From Sulfurimonas sp. (GTDB lineage Bacteria > Campylobacterota > Campylobacteria > Campylobacterales > Sulfurimonadaceae), in NCBI RefSeq assembly GCF_023229105.1, contig NZ_JALNZY010000055.1, positions 1-13,560 on the forward strand: 13,560 bases of DNA, given 5' to 3'. Both the position numbers and the translations under genes were made by a program. Positions within the stretch are counted from its first letter, which is position 1, and every line of letters begins with the position of its first letter. Below are positions 1 to 7,102 of the stretch, piece by piece. Under the pieces are notes generated by a model. That model was given only the letters and a program-made list of their open reading frames with translations. It was not told where the DNA came from and did not search any database.

Positions 1-290
1 TCTCTACAGGAAGAACACACCAAATACGTGTTCATTTAGAGAGCATGAATCGCCATATAGTAGGTGACCATATTTATGCACAAAGCCCAAAACAAGAGAA
101 GTCGGAACGTATTTTGCTTCATGCATATATAATATACTTTATTCATCCCAAGAGTAAAGAGAGACTTGTATTTAGCGTATTGCCTGATGCGCAGATGATG
201 GATTATATAGATAAAAAATTCAATACGGAGCAAATAAATGAAGTTATGGACACTAGTTACATTATGCACAGTTTCACTGCTGGTTCTTAG
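1..290 (+). CDS. RluA-family rRNA pseudouridine synthase, C-terminal fragment
   Basis: This is the 3' end of a gene that begins before the window; its codons are in phase from base 3. The first visible residues, STGRTHQIRVHLESMNR, match the RluA/RluD-family motif TGRTHQIRVHL, and HIVGDHIYAQ follows where the family has (P)IVGDxxYG. Next comes the usual tail, with LLHA, an HP(K) turn and FSVLPD. Enzymes of this family isomerise uridine to pseudouridine in rRNA or tRNA. The catalytic aspartate lies upstream and is not visible. I cannot say whether the target is that of RluA, RluC or RluD. The frame starting at base 45 is only an internal Met of this protein. The last 17 codons plus the stop overlap the start of the next gene. 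Synteny with C. jejuni Cj1280c supports the call. Confidence 0.88.
   Translation, partial: STGRTHQIRVHLESMNRHIVGDHIYAQSPKQEKSERILLHAYIIYFIHPKSKERLVFSVLPDAQMMDYIDKKFNTEQINEVMDTSYIMHSFTAGS
227..230 (+). promoter_or_regulatory. Ribosome binding site for the FlpA-like lipoprotein
   Basis: GGAG lies seven bases before the ATG at 238, inside the coding sequence of the upstream pseudouridine synthase. It supports the 238 start and therefore the 53-base overlap of the two genes. The lipoprotein signal peptide begins exactly at this Met, with no later Met before the lipobox. Confidence 0.7.
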
Positions 291-1608
291 CGGTTGTGGG
301 GTAAAACCTACCCCAAAAAAAGAGGCGCTTATCGATGATACGCTGCCTATAGTAAATCTTACTAAAAATGGAACTATTGTTGATATTAATGCAATAGCCC
401 TTGAATGGGAGCCTATAGAGGATCCAAGAGTAAATGGTATCTATATTTATAAGATAAATTTGAATGAGGTTAAAGATAATAAAAATAAAAATGACTACTA
501 CGATACTGTTGAGAACCGTTTTTCTACGCATTATCTAGATGCTAACGTAAAAGCAAACTCTAAGTATGGATACTATTTTAAAACATACAGCGATAAAGCC
601 GAATCAAGAAAGAGCGATGTTGTAACAATGATGTCTCTGCCACCTATGGAGTCTGTAACATGGATACACAGCATTGAGAGCATGCCAAGAAGCGCAAAAA
701 TAATTTGGCGACCGCATACAAATGAAAAAGTAAAAGCTTATATTATTCAGAGAAAAACACTTGAAGAAGATAGCTGGAAAGAGATAGCAACTATTAACGG
801 ACGACTTAATGCCGAGTTTATAGATAAAGATTTAAAAGATAACTTTACATACAAATACCGCATCCGTGCATTGACTTTTGACAATCTTCTCTCAAACCCT
901 AGTCAAGAGGTAAAGGTAGTTACAAAAAAGTTGCCAAATGAGATAACCAAGATAGATGCATCTAAGGATTTGCCAAAAAGAATCGAAATAAGTTGGCAAA
1001 AGAGCGAGATTGACGATTTTTTAGTTTATAGAGTTTATAGATCTTCAAATATAAATGGAACTTATAAAATGGTTATAGATACAAAAAATAACTCTTATGT
1101 TGACTTGATTGAAGAAGATGCAAAAGAGTATTTTTATAGAGTGAGTGTTTTTGATAAAGACAAACTAGAGAGTGTTCACAGTAACTACACAGCTTTTGGT
1201 AAAACACTTATTAAGCCAACTACTCCCTCGATGGTTGAAGCAAAGCTTATTGGCGGCAAAATTGTACTTTCATGGAGTAACTCAGATGTCAGAGTTAATA
1301 GCTACAATGTACAAAAAAGATACAAAAAAAATATGCTAGAGAGTTCTATTGAGGATTTTGAAAATATTAAAAATTTTCAGTTTATAGATTCAGAAATAGA
1401 AGCAGGCAAGACTTACTACTATAGAGTTTTTTCAGTTGATGCAAACGGTATCAAATCAGAGCCAAGTATAGAGATTGAGTTTAAAATTAAAGAAGAAGCG
1501 ATAGATAATTCTTTAAAAAGCCAAGAGAAAATTCCTGAGCCAAAAAACTATGAGCGCGTAAGCGAGCCAAAAGAAGACGTAATAATACCTGTACAAGATT
1601 TTAACTAA
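238..1608 (+). CDS. flpA: FlpA-like lipoprotein with four fibronectin type III repeats
   Basis: A 456-aa predicted lipoprotein. Residues 1-19 form a short hydrophobic signal peptide ending in a lipobox (LSG then Cys20), so it should be acylated on Cys20 and membrane anchored, probably to the outer membrane. The rest is beta-rich and shows four FN3-like repeats at about 35-135, 136-230, 232-325 and 328-418. They carry typical FN3 features such as W-x-P near the start and Y-x-Y/F-R near the end (YKYRIRA, YFYRVSV, YYYRVFS). A charged Pro/Lys/Glu tail follows. Length, position and neighbours match C. jejuni Cj1279c (FlpA), a fibronectin-binding adhesin. Residues 157-165 read WRPHTNEKV; I recall WRPHPDFRV at almost the same position as the FlpA fibronectin-binding stretch. 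The role in a free-living species is unknown. Co-transcription with ftsEX and envC hints at an envelope function. Family and lipoprotein status are secure; the adhesin role is not. Confidence 0.85.
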   Translation: MKLWTLVTLCTVSLLVLSGCGVKPTPKKEALIDDTLPIVNLTKNGTIVDINAIALEWEPIEDPRVNGIYIYKINLNEVKDNKNKNDYYDTVENRFSTHYLDANVKANSKYGYYFKTYSDKAESRKSDVVTMMSLPPMESVTWIHSIESMPRSAKIIWRPHTNEKVKAYIIQRKTLEEDSWKEIATINGRLNAEFIDKDLKDNFTYKYRIRALTFDNLLSNPSQEVKVVTKKLPNEITKIDASKDLPKRIEISWQKSEIDDFLVYRVYRSSNINGTYKMVIDTKNNSYVDLIEEDAKEYFYRVSVFDKDKLESVHSNYTAFGKTLIKPTTPSMVEAKLIGGKIVLSWSNSDVRVNSYNVQKRYKKNMLESSIEDFENIKNFQFIDSEIEAGKTYYYRVFSVDANGIKSEPSIEIEFKIKEEAIDNSLKSQEKIPEPKNYERVSEPKEDVIIPVQDFN

Positions 1609-1619
1609 AACGAGAATTA

Positions 1620-2792
1620 ATGCCACATCTACATATAGAAGAGTTTAAGGAGATAGAGTTTCCCTCACAGAGTGATGGAATCTCATTTAATTTTATAGCA
1701 GATAATGTAAATCACAAAGAGGAGAGACTTATCTCTGTTAAAGTAGAAGATGATGAATTTTTCTTGCTAGTAAAAGATGAAAATTCTAAAAGTCTTTTAA
1801 AAGTAGATAAACTTACAAAGCCTGCTTCTATCTACAATGTGCATAAAGCGCTTTTAACCTATGCCAAAATTGCAGATATAAATATTGTTTCATCAAATGT
1901 GCCTCAAAGTGAAAAAAATATTCATCTTCAAGAGGTAACAGCTCTAAAAGATATAAATTATTTTGCCCAAAATTTTCCCAAAGAGCGAGAAATCCACATA
2001 GAAGTTGGTTTTGGTTCAGGGCGACATCTTCTGCATCAGGCAATCAATAATCCTGAGATACTTTTTATCGGTATAGAGATTCATCATCCCTCAATTGAGC
2101 AGGTTTTAAAGCAGATAGCCATAAAAAAACTTGAGAATATTTTTCTGCTTAGTTATGATGCTAGACTTTTTATGGAGCTTGTAACCTCAAATATAGTAGG
2201 AAAAATTTATGTGCATTTTCCTGTTCCCTGGGATAAAAAACCTCATAGAAGAGTTATATCTACTACTTTTATAGAGGAGGCTAGGCGAATATTAAAAGTC
2301 GGCGGAACTTTGGAGCTTCGTACGGATAGTGAAAATTACTATGCCTACTCCTATGAGACATTTATAGCGTTTAGTAAAACAACTCTCTATATAAACAAGA
2401 ACAAAGATATTGCGGTAACGAGCAAGTATGAAGATAGATGGAAAAAGATGCAAAAGAACATCTACGACGTAATCATGATAAATGATGAGGAGTCTCCTGC
2501 TTTGGACATGGAAGGGAGTTTTAACTTTTTAGATGTAACTCTCTTAGAAGAGGAGATAATAAAGCTTCACAAAAAAGTGCAAAAGTTTGATGGCGGGTTT
2601 ATTCACTTTGAGAGAATCTACACATTAAAAGATGGAGTAATGGTTCGTTTGTCTATGGGGAGTTTTGACAAGCCTGAGCATCTGTATCTTGTTATAAAAG
2701 GGAGCAAGGCTTATTACTATAGGGCGCTGCCTTTAAAATCAAAAAGTAACCTTTATGCGCATCAATTTTTAAACAGGCTGCTTCATGGATAA
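1620..2792 (+). CDS. trmB: tRNA (guanine-N7-)-methyltransferase, long Campylobacterota form
   Basis: Predicted SAM-dependent enzyme making m7G46 in the variable loop of tRNA. At 390 aa it is much longer than E. coli TrmB (about 239 aa). A roughly 125-residue N-terminal extension precedes the Rossmann core, and about 120 residues follow it. The SAM loop is EVGFGSG at 128-134, followed by GIEIHHPSI. HFPVPWDKKPHRR at 199-211 corresponds to the PDPWxKxRHxKRR motif. RTDSENYYAYS around 234-244 holds the conserved TD (T235, D236). The first Asp of the PDPW motif is Val202 here. Start at 1620 follows the flpA stop by 11 bases with only a weak GAGA upstream. The last 8 bases overlap ftsE. Synteny with C. 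jejuni Cj1278c supports the assignment. The extensions may bind tRNA, which is inference. Confidence 0.9.
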   Translation: MPHLHIEEFKEIEFPSQSDGISFNFIADNVNHKEERLISVKVEDDEFFLLVKDENSKSLLKVDKLTKPASIYNVHKALLTYAKIADINIVSSNVPQSEKNIHLQEVTALKDINYFAQNFPKEREIHIEVGFGSGRHLLHQAINNPEILFIGIEIHHPSIEQVLKQIAIKKLENIFLLSYDARLFMELVTSNIVGKIYVHFPVPWDKKPHRRVISTTFIEEARRILKVGGTLELRTDSENYYAYSYETFIAFSKTTLYINKNKDIAVTSKYEDRWKKMQKNIYDVIMINDEESPALDMEGSFNFLDVTLLEEEIIKLHKKVQKFDGGFIHFERIYTLKDGVMVRLSMGSFDKPEHLYLVIKGSKAYYYRALPLKSKSNLYAHQFLNRLLHG

Positions 2793-3456
2793 GGTTATAA
2801 TTGCTAAAGATTTATCGCTGGCTTACTCAAGCAGTGAAACTATTATAAATAAGGTTAATTTTTCAATAAATTCAGGAAATTTTGTGTTTATAACAGGAGC
2901 TAGCGGAAGCGGAAAGTCAACACTTCTTAAGTCGCTCTATGGTGCCCTAAAACCAAAACAAGGTTCTCTTATTGTCGGGGGTGTAGAGATTAAAGGTGTT
3001 TCTCGTGCAAGACTGAATTTTTTAAGACGCCATATAGGGATAGTTTTTCAAGATTATAAACTTGTAAAAGAGTGGACGATTGATAAAAACATAATGCTTC
3101 CCCTTCTTATAAACGGGTATGTGAAAAGTGTTGCAAACAATCAGGTGGACAAACTTTTAAAACATGTAAGACTAAATCATCAGATAGGTAAATTCCCATT
3201 AGAATTAAGCGGTGGGGAGCAGCAAAGAGTTGCTATGGCTAGAGCGCTTGCACATAATCCGGTTTTGATTTTAGCAGATGAACCTACGGGTAACCTTGAT
3301 GATTACTCTTCGCAGTTAATTTGGAATCTACTTGAGGGTGCAAACTCTCAGCTAAATACTACAGTTATAGTGGTAACACACAATATTCCTAAGACGCTAA
3401 ATGTTGATTATAAACATTTTCATATAGAGTATGGGAGCATACATGAAGTCTGTTAG
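2785..3456 (+). CDS. ftsE: Cell division ABC transporter ATP-binding protein FtsE
   Basis: A 223-aa ABC ATPase of the usual FtsE length. It has Walker A GASGSGKS at 38-45, a Q-loop in IGIVFQDYKL, the signature LSGGEQQR at 141-148, Walker B VLILADEP at 160-167, and an H-loop in VIVVTHNI near the C-terminus. FtsE dimerises under the membrane protein FtsX. In known systems ATP hydrolysis does not move a solute but drives a shape change that activates a periplasmic hydrolase regulator. FtsX and an EnvC-like protein are encoded immediately downstream, which separates this gene from the similar LolD/MacB ATPases. Its ATG lies inside the trmB stop region (ATGGATAA, 8-base overlap), and its own end overlaps ftsX, so translational coupling is likely. 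Confidence 0.93.
   Translation: MDKVIIAKDLSLAYSSSETIINKVNFSINSGNFVFITGASGSGKSTLLKSLYGALKPKQGSLIVGGVEIKGVSRARLNFLRRHIGIVFQDYKLVKEWTIDKNIMLPLLINGYVKSVANNQVDKLLKHVRLNHQIGKFPLELSGGEQQRVAMARALAHNPVLILADEPTGNLDDYSSQLIWNLLEGANSQLNTTVIVVTHNIPKTLNVDYKHFHIEYGSIHEVC
3433..3437 (+). promoter_or_regulatory. Ribosome binding site that sets the ftsX start
   Basis: GGGAG ends five bases before the ATG at 3443. It favours that start over the in-frame ATG at 3431, which has no Shine-Dalgarno sequence and would overlap the motif itself. Confidence 0.65.
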
Positions 3457-4255
3457 AAATCATTTTTCGCTTGTAATTGCGCTTTTGAGCATACTCTTCT
3501 CCATGCAAGTATTTTTAATTGCTGAGCGCTCTATTGAGGCATATAAAGTAAATCTTGTACAAAATTACTCTGTTATTGCAGTCAGTAAAAAGCATCTCGA
3601 GATTAGCGAGATATTAAAAATAAACAATATTATTGCAGATGCAAAAGAGCTTTCGCCGGACTCTGTTATAGAGAGATTAAGCAGCGATATGAGAAGTGCA
3701 AATGTTGAGCTTTTAAAGCTTACTATGCCTAAGTTTTATAAGCTCAGTTTAACCCGTTATCCAACTCCAGGGGAAGTTAAAAATTTAAAAAGCGATTTGC
3801 TAAGAAGCAGTTCAATCACAAAAGTAGAGGATTTTTCACATACACATGATACGACTTATAAGCTTCTCCTTTTGTTTAAAAACGTAGTTGCGCTTTTTGC
3901 TATTGTTGTTTTGATTGTTACGATTTTACTCATCATAAAAGAGCTTAGAATCTGGCAATATAAGCATAATGAGCGAATGAGTATTATGGGGCTTTTTGGT
4001 GCTGCTTTGTGGCTTCGTTCCGCAGTTTTGTTTAGACTTGCCATCGTTGATGCGCTTATTGCCAGTTTTTTGGCTTTTGGTATATTTATTTATCTCTCAT
4101 CATCCCCCTGGGTGCTAGAGCAGTTTAATAATATTGGTATAAATATAGTTATATTTAATAAAGTTGATGATTCCTTGCTTATCTTAGGAGTTGCTATGTC
4201 GATATCTATTTTGCTCGCATCTCTTATTGTTTTAGGGCATAAAGAAGAGGCATGA
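3443..4255 (+). CDS. ftsX: Cell division protein FtsX (short form)
   Basis: A 270-aa inner-membrane protein with four membrane segments at about 8-27, 143-168, 196-218 and 245-265. The roughly 115 residues between segments 1 and 2 form the extracytoplasmic loop that, in studied FtsX proteins, contacts the hydrolase activator. The layout of one N-terminal helix, a large loop and three C-terminal helices is typical of FtsX. It is shorter than E. coli FtsX (352 aa) because the cytoplasmic N-terminal tail is almost absent. I chose the start at 3443 because GGGAG precedes it; the longer reading from 3431 adds only MGAY. It overlaps ftsE by 14 bases, and its stop overlaps the next start as ATGA. 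Primary sequence in this family diverges fast, so the call rests on topology and gene order. Confidence 0.88.
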   Translation: MKSVRNHFSLVIALLSILFSMQVFLIAERSIEAYKVNLVQNYSVIAVSKKHLEISEILKINNIIADAKELSPDSVIERLSSDMRSANVELLKLTMPKFYKLSLTRYPTPGEVKNLKSDLLRSSSITKVEDFSHTHDTTYKLLLLFKNVVALFAIVVLIVTILLIIKELRIWQYKHNERMSIMGLFGAALWLRSAVLFRLAIVDALIASFLAFGIFIYLSSSPWVLEQFNNIGINIVIFNKVDDSLLILGVAMSISILLASLIVLGHKEEA

Positions 4256-5475
4256 TTCGCTTACTCATACTATTTTTATCGGCATATTTGTTTCTAGAAG
4301 CAAAAACAAGCGTTGATATAAAGATACAAAAAACAAGCTCTGAGATAAGTTCTTATGCTAAGAACCAAGAAGAGATAAATAAAAAAATGAACGAAACTGC
4401 TCAGGCGATAATAAAGCAAAAAGATGAGATAAATCAGCAGCAGGAGCATCTTAAGGGATTAAGAGAGGAGCTTTTGGAGAAAGAGGGCAGTTATGATGAA
4501 AAAGTTAAAGAGCTTGAAGAGTTAAAACATTCCCAGAAAAAACTAAAAGAAGATACGCAGGAGCTAGAGGAGGAGCTAGTTTTTACCATAGCGCAGAGTG
4601 TCTCTTTATCCATCATTCTTGAAGAAGAGTATAGTGCAAATGCAGAGTCTCTTATGGAGTACGAAGTTTTAGAACTTATGCTCAAGAGTGCCAAAGAGAA
4701 GATAAAAGAGTTAAATGAAAAATTTTATAACAACTCCAAAAATATAAATATTTTAAATGAAAAAGTAAGCTCTTTGGAGGTTGCTATAAAAAGTATTGAT
4801 GAAAAAAGAAAAGATCTTATAAATACACAAAGGGAGAATGAATCTTCTCTTAAAAAACTAGAAATCGCAAAAGCTTCTTATAAAAACAAGCTCCAAGAGA
4901 TTTTTAATAAGCAAGATATGTTAAAGAAGACTCTCTCACAGTTAAATATTATAAAGATAGATGAGTTGAGAAAAGCACAGGAGGAAGCAGCAAGAGCCGA
5001 GGCATTTGATGCAAAAGATATTGTTTCTGATTCGAATCTTCCAAAAGTAAAAAATCATGGAAGCAGTTATCAAGCGGCAAAAACAAAAAATTATACCGGT
5101 CAAAAAACGATAGCCCCTTTTGAGCCGTATAAAATTACAAAGGAATACGGAACATACACCGATCCGATTTACGGTATAAAAGTTTTTAATGAATCAATAT
5201 CCCTACAGCCGAGTGAAAAAAACGCCAAAGTTAAAACCGTCTTTAACGGCAAAGTGATATATGCAGATAAAACGCCCATACTTGAGAATATTGTAATCAT
5301 TGAACATGATGACGGACTTCATACCATTTATGCAAATCTCTCTCAGATAGCGCCTGATATACAAAAGGGAAAAAAGATTAAAAAAGGCTACACGATAGGG
5401 CGCGTAAATGATGAGCTGATATTTGAGGTAACGCAAAAATCCTTTCATATAAATCCAATTCGATTGTTCCAATAA
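4252..5475 (+). CDS. envC: EnvC-like murein hydrolase activator, coiled coil plus degenerate LytM
   Basis: A 407-aa exported protein. Residues 1-17 form a signal peptide ending near LEA. About 22-250 is rich in Lys/Glu heptads and predicts long coiled coils. A linker leads to a LytM/M23-type beta domain at about 294-407. None of the zinc-site motifs is present: the H-x-GxD region reads YGIKVFN (307-313) and the HxHFE region reads ELIFEV (388-393). The fold is therefore kept but peptidase activity is not expected. This is the E. coli EnvC arrangement, where the dead LytM domain activates amidases and the coiled coil docks to FtsX. The four-base overlap with ftsX supports that partnership. Homologues are often annotated as M23 peptidases (C. 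jejuni Cj1275c). The likely target is an AmiA-type N-acetylmuramoyl-L-alanine amidase encoded elsewhere. Confidence 0.87.
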   Translation: MIRLLILFLSAYLFLEAKTSVDIKIQKTSSEISSYAKNQEEINKKMNETAQAIIKQKDEINQQQEHLKGLREELLEKEGSYDEKVKELEELKHSQKKLKEDTQELEEELVFTIAQSVSLSIILEEEYSANAESLMEYEVLELMLKSAKEKIKELNEKFYNNSKNINILNEKVSSLEVAIKSIDEKRKDLINTQRENESSLKKLEIAKASYKNKLQEIFNKQDMLKKTLSQLNIIKIDELRKAQEEAARAEAFDAKDIVSDSNLPKVKNHGSSYQAAKTKNYTGQKTIAPFEPYKITKEYGTYTDPIYGIKVFNESISLQPSEKNAKVKTVFNGKVIYADKTPILENIVIIEHDDGLHTIYANLSQIAPDIQKGKKIKKGYTIGRVNDELIFEVTQKSFHINPIRLFQ

Positions 5476-5520
5476 AGTTTTAAGAAGAGCAATAATTTTT
5501 TAAAAGAGAGCTAATTTGGA

Positions 5521-5526
5521 TATAAT
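5521..5526 (+). promoter_or_regulatory. Sigma-70 -10 box for thrC
   Basis: A perfect TATAAT lies 31 bases before the thrC ATG, in the 81-base gap after envC. No convincing -35 is visible, which is common for Campylobacterota promoters. I see no clear intrinsic terminator between envC and this box, so read-through from the ftsEX operon remains possible. Confidence 0.6.
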
Positions 5527-5556
5527 TTCAAAAAAATTCTATAGGTATGTAAAAAA

Positions 5557-7029
5557 ATGAAATTTATTCAAACTCGCGGATGCGATGAAAATAGCCCCAA
5601 AAGTGTTACCTTCTCAGAAGCCATATTAAGTCCGATTGCTTCTTTTGGCGGTCTGTATGTGCCGGAGAGTCTGCCAGAACTTGGCGAGAGATTTTTAACT
5701 AAGCATCTAAACTCCTCTTATAAAGAGCTTGCTTATGATATGTTGGAGCATTTTGAGATAGATATAGACAGAAGTGTCATTAAAAAAGCGCTTAGTCTTT
5801 ATGATAAATTTGATACTCCCGAAAATCCGGTTCCAGTTGTAAAAGTAAAAGAAAATTTATATATTAGTGAACTTTATCATGGACCTACTCGTGCTTTTAA
5901 AGATATGGCGCTTCAGCCTTTTGGATCTGTTTTATCTTCAATCGCACAAAAAAGAGGCGAGCACTATTTAATTCTTGCTGCAACAAGTGGCGATACAGGC
6001 CCTGCTGCGCTTGAGACTTTTAAAAACAGAGCAAATGTGCAGGTTGCTTGTCTTTATCCAAATGGTGGAACAAGTGATGTTCAAAGACTTCAAATGGTAA
6101 CAGAAGATGCGAAAAATTTAAAAGTTATCGGGATTAACGGTGTCTTTGATGATGCGCAAAATGCACTTAAGCGACTGCTAGCTTCGAGTGAATTTAAAAA
6201 GGCACTTAAAGAGAAAAACATCCTTCTTTCCGCTGCAAACTCTGTAAACTTTGGACGCATTATTTTTCAGATCATTTACCATATTCATAGTTATTTAGAG
6301 CTGGTTCGTCAAGGAGCGATAACGATGGGCGAAAAAGTATATCTAAATGTTCCAAGCGGAAATTTTGGAAATGCTCTTGGCGCATACTATGCATGGAAGA
6401 TGGGATTGCCGGTAGAAAAAATTATTATCTCCTCAAATGAGAACAATGTTTTGACAAAACTCATTAAAACAGGAAAATATGATTTAAGAAAGTTGCATGT
6501 AGTCAACACAACTTCTCCGGCGATGGATATACTTAAATCATCAAATATTGAGAGAATTTTATATGATATGTTCGGTGATGAGAGAACAAAAGAGCTAATG
6601 TACAGCCTTGAAGAAAATCACTTTTATGAGTTGACATCTGATGAGTTGGCATCTCTAAAAAAGAGCTTTGATGCAGATTTTTGTACTGGAGATGAGGGCA
6701 AAAAGTATATAAAAGATACCTTCTATAAACATGGCTATCTAATGGACCCTCATACTGCTACATGTATGAAATCTTATGAGACATGCTCGAAAGAGGATAT
6801 AAAAACTATTGCTTACTCAACCGCAGAGTGGACAAAATTCTCACCAGTTATTGCAAATGCTCTTACTGGGGAGATTGATGGGGAAGATTTAAAAGCTTTA
6901 GTTTCTATCTCTAAGGAGGCTAACTTGAAAATACCAGATATGATAAAAGAACTTTTTGCAAAAGAGATAGTCCAAAGTACCGTTATAGAAAAAGAGGATA
7001 TTGAAAAAGAGATTTTAAAATTTCTCTAA
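5557..7029 (+). CDS. thrC: Threonine synthase
   Basis: A 490-aa PLP enzyme that converts O-phospho-L-homoserine to L-threonine and phosphate, the last step of threonine synthesis in the cytoplasm. The N-terminus shows the family opening (TRG, then GGLYVPE). The PLP lysine is Lys115 in HGPTRAFKDMAL. AATSGDTGPAA and PSGNFGNALGAYYA are the cofactor and phosphate-binding loops. HTATC near the C-terminus is also typical. It belongs to the long bacterial/fungal type rather than the short plant-like type. Translation starts at 5557 behind only a weak TAGG. It appears to be a separate unit with its own -10 box, facing the convergent PAS-GGDEF-EAL gene. No other threonine pathway gene is in the window. 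Confidence 0.95.
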   Translation: MKFIQTRGCDENSPKSVTFSEAILSPIASFGGLYVPESLPELGERFLTKHLNSSYKELAYDMLEHFEIDIDRSVIKKALSLYDKFDTPENPVPVVKVKENLYISELYHGPTRAFKDMALQPFGSVLSSIAQKRGEHYLILAATSGDTGPAALETFKNRANVQVACLYPNGGTSDVQRLQMVTEDAKNLKVIGINGVFDDAQNALKRLLASSEFKKALKEKNILLSAANSVNFGRIIFQIIYHIHSYLELVRQGAITMGEKVYLNVPSGNFGNALGAYYAWKMGLPVEKIIISSNENNVLTKLIKTGKYDLRKLHVVNTTSPAMDILKSSNIERILYDMFGDERTKELMYSLEENHFYELTSDELASLKKSFDADFCTGDEGKKYIKDTFYKHGYLMDPHTATCMKSYETCSKEDIKTIAYSTAEWTKFSPVIANALTGEIDGEDLKALVSISKEANLKIPDMIKELFAKEIVQSTVIEKEDIEKEILKFL

Positions 7030-7043
7030 ATCTCCTCTTTTTT
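7009..7043 (+). terminator. thrC: Weak intrinsic terminator candidate after thrC
   Basis: GAGATTT (7009-7015) can pair with AAATCTC (7028-7034) around a 12-base loop. CTC and six T (7038-7043) follow. The stem includes the last thrC codons and stop, and it is AT-rich, so it is a modest candidate. Confidence 0.35.
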
Positions 7044-7053
7044 GTGTAAAATT

Positions 7054-7091
7054 CAACTCTTAGTAAAAGAAAATAGCTAAGAAAAGAGTTG
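7054..7091. repeat. Inverted repeat between convergent genes
   Basis: CAACTCTT (7054-7061) and AAGAGTTG (7084-7091) form a perfect 8-bp inverted repeat with a 22-base spacer. A shorter internal pair, CTTAG (7059-7063) and CTAAG (7077-7081), competes with it. It sits between the converging thrC and PAS-GGDEF-EAL genes and could serve as a terminator for the minus-strand gene. No strong T-tract follows on either side, so its function is uncertain. Confidence 0.35.
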
Positions 7092-7102
7092 GATACACTC
7101 TT

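Noticed and set aside
45..290. Separate 81-aa gene starting at 45
   Set aside because: The frame is open to the left edge and encodes TGRTHQIRVHL just before this Met, so it is the tail of an RluA-type enzyme.
3431..3442. ftsX start at the ATG at 3431
   Set aside because: No Shine-Dalgarno precedes it, while GGGAG is well placed for the ATG at 3443.
5476..5520. Terminator after envC
   Set aside because: The only inverted repeat (TTTTAA and TTAAAA) is pure A/T with a long spacer and no following T-run.
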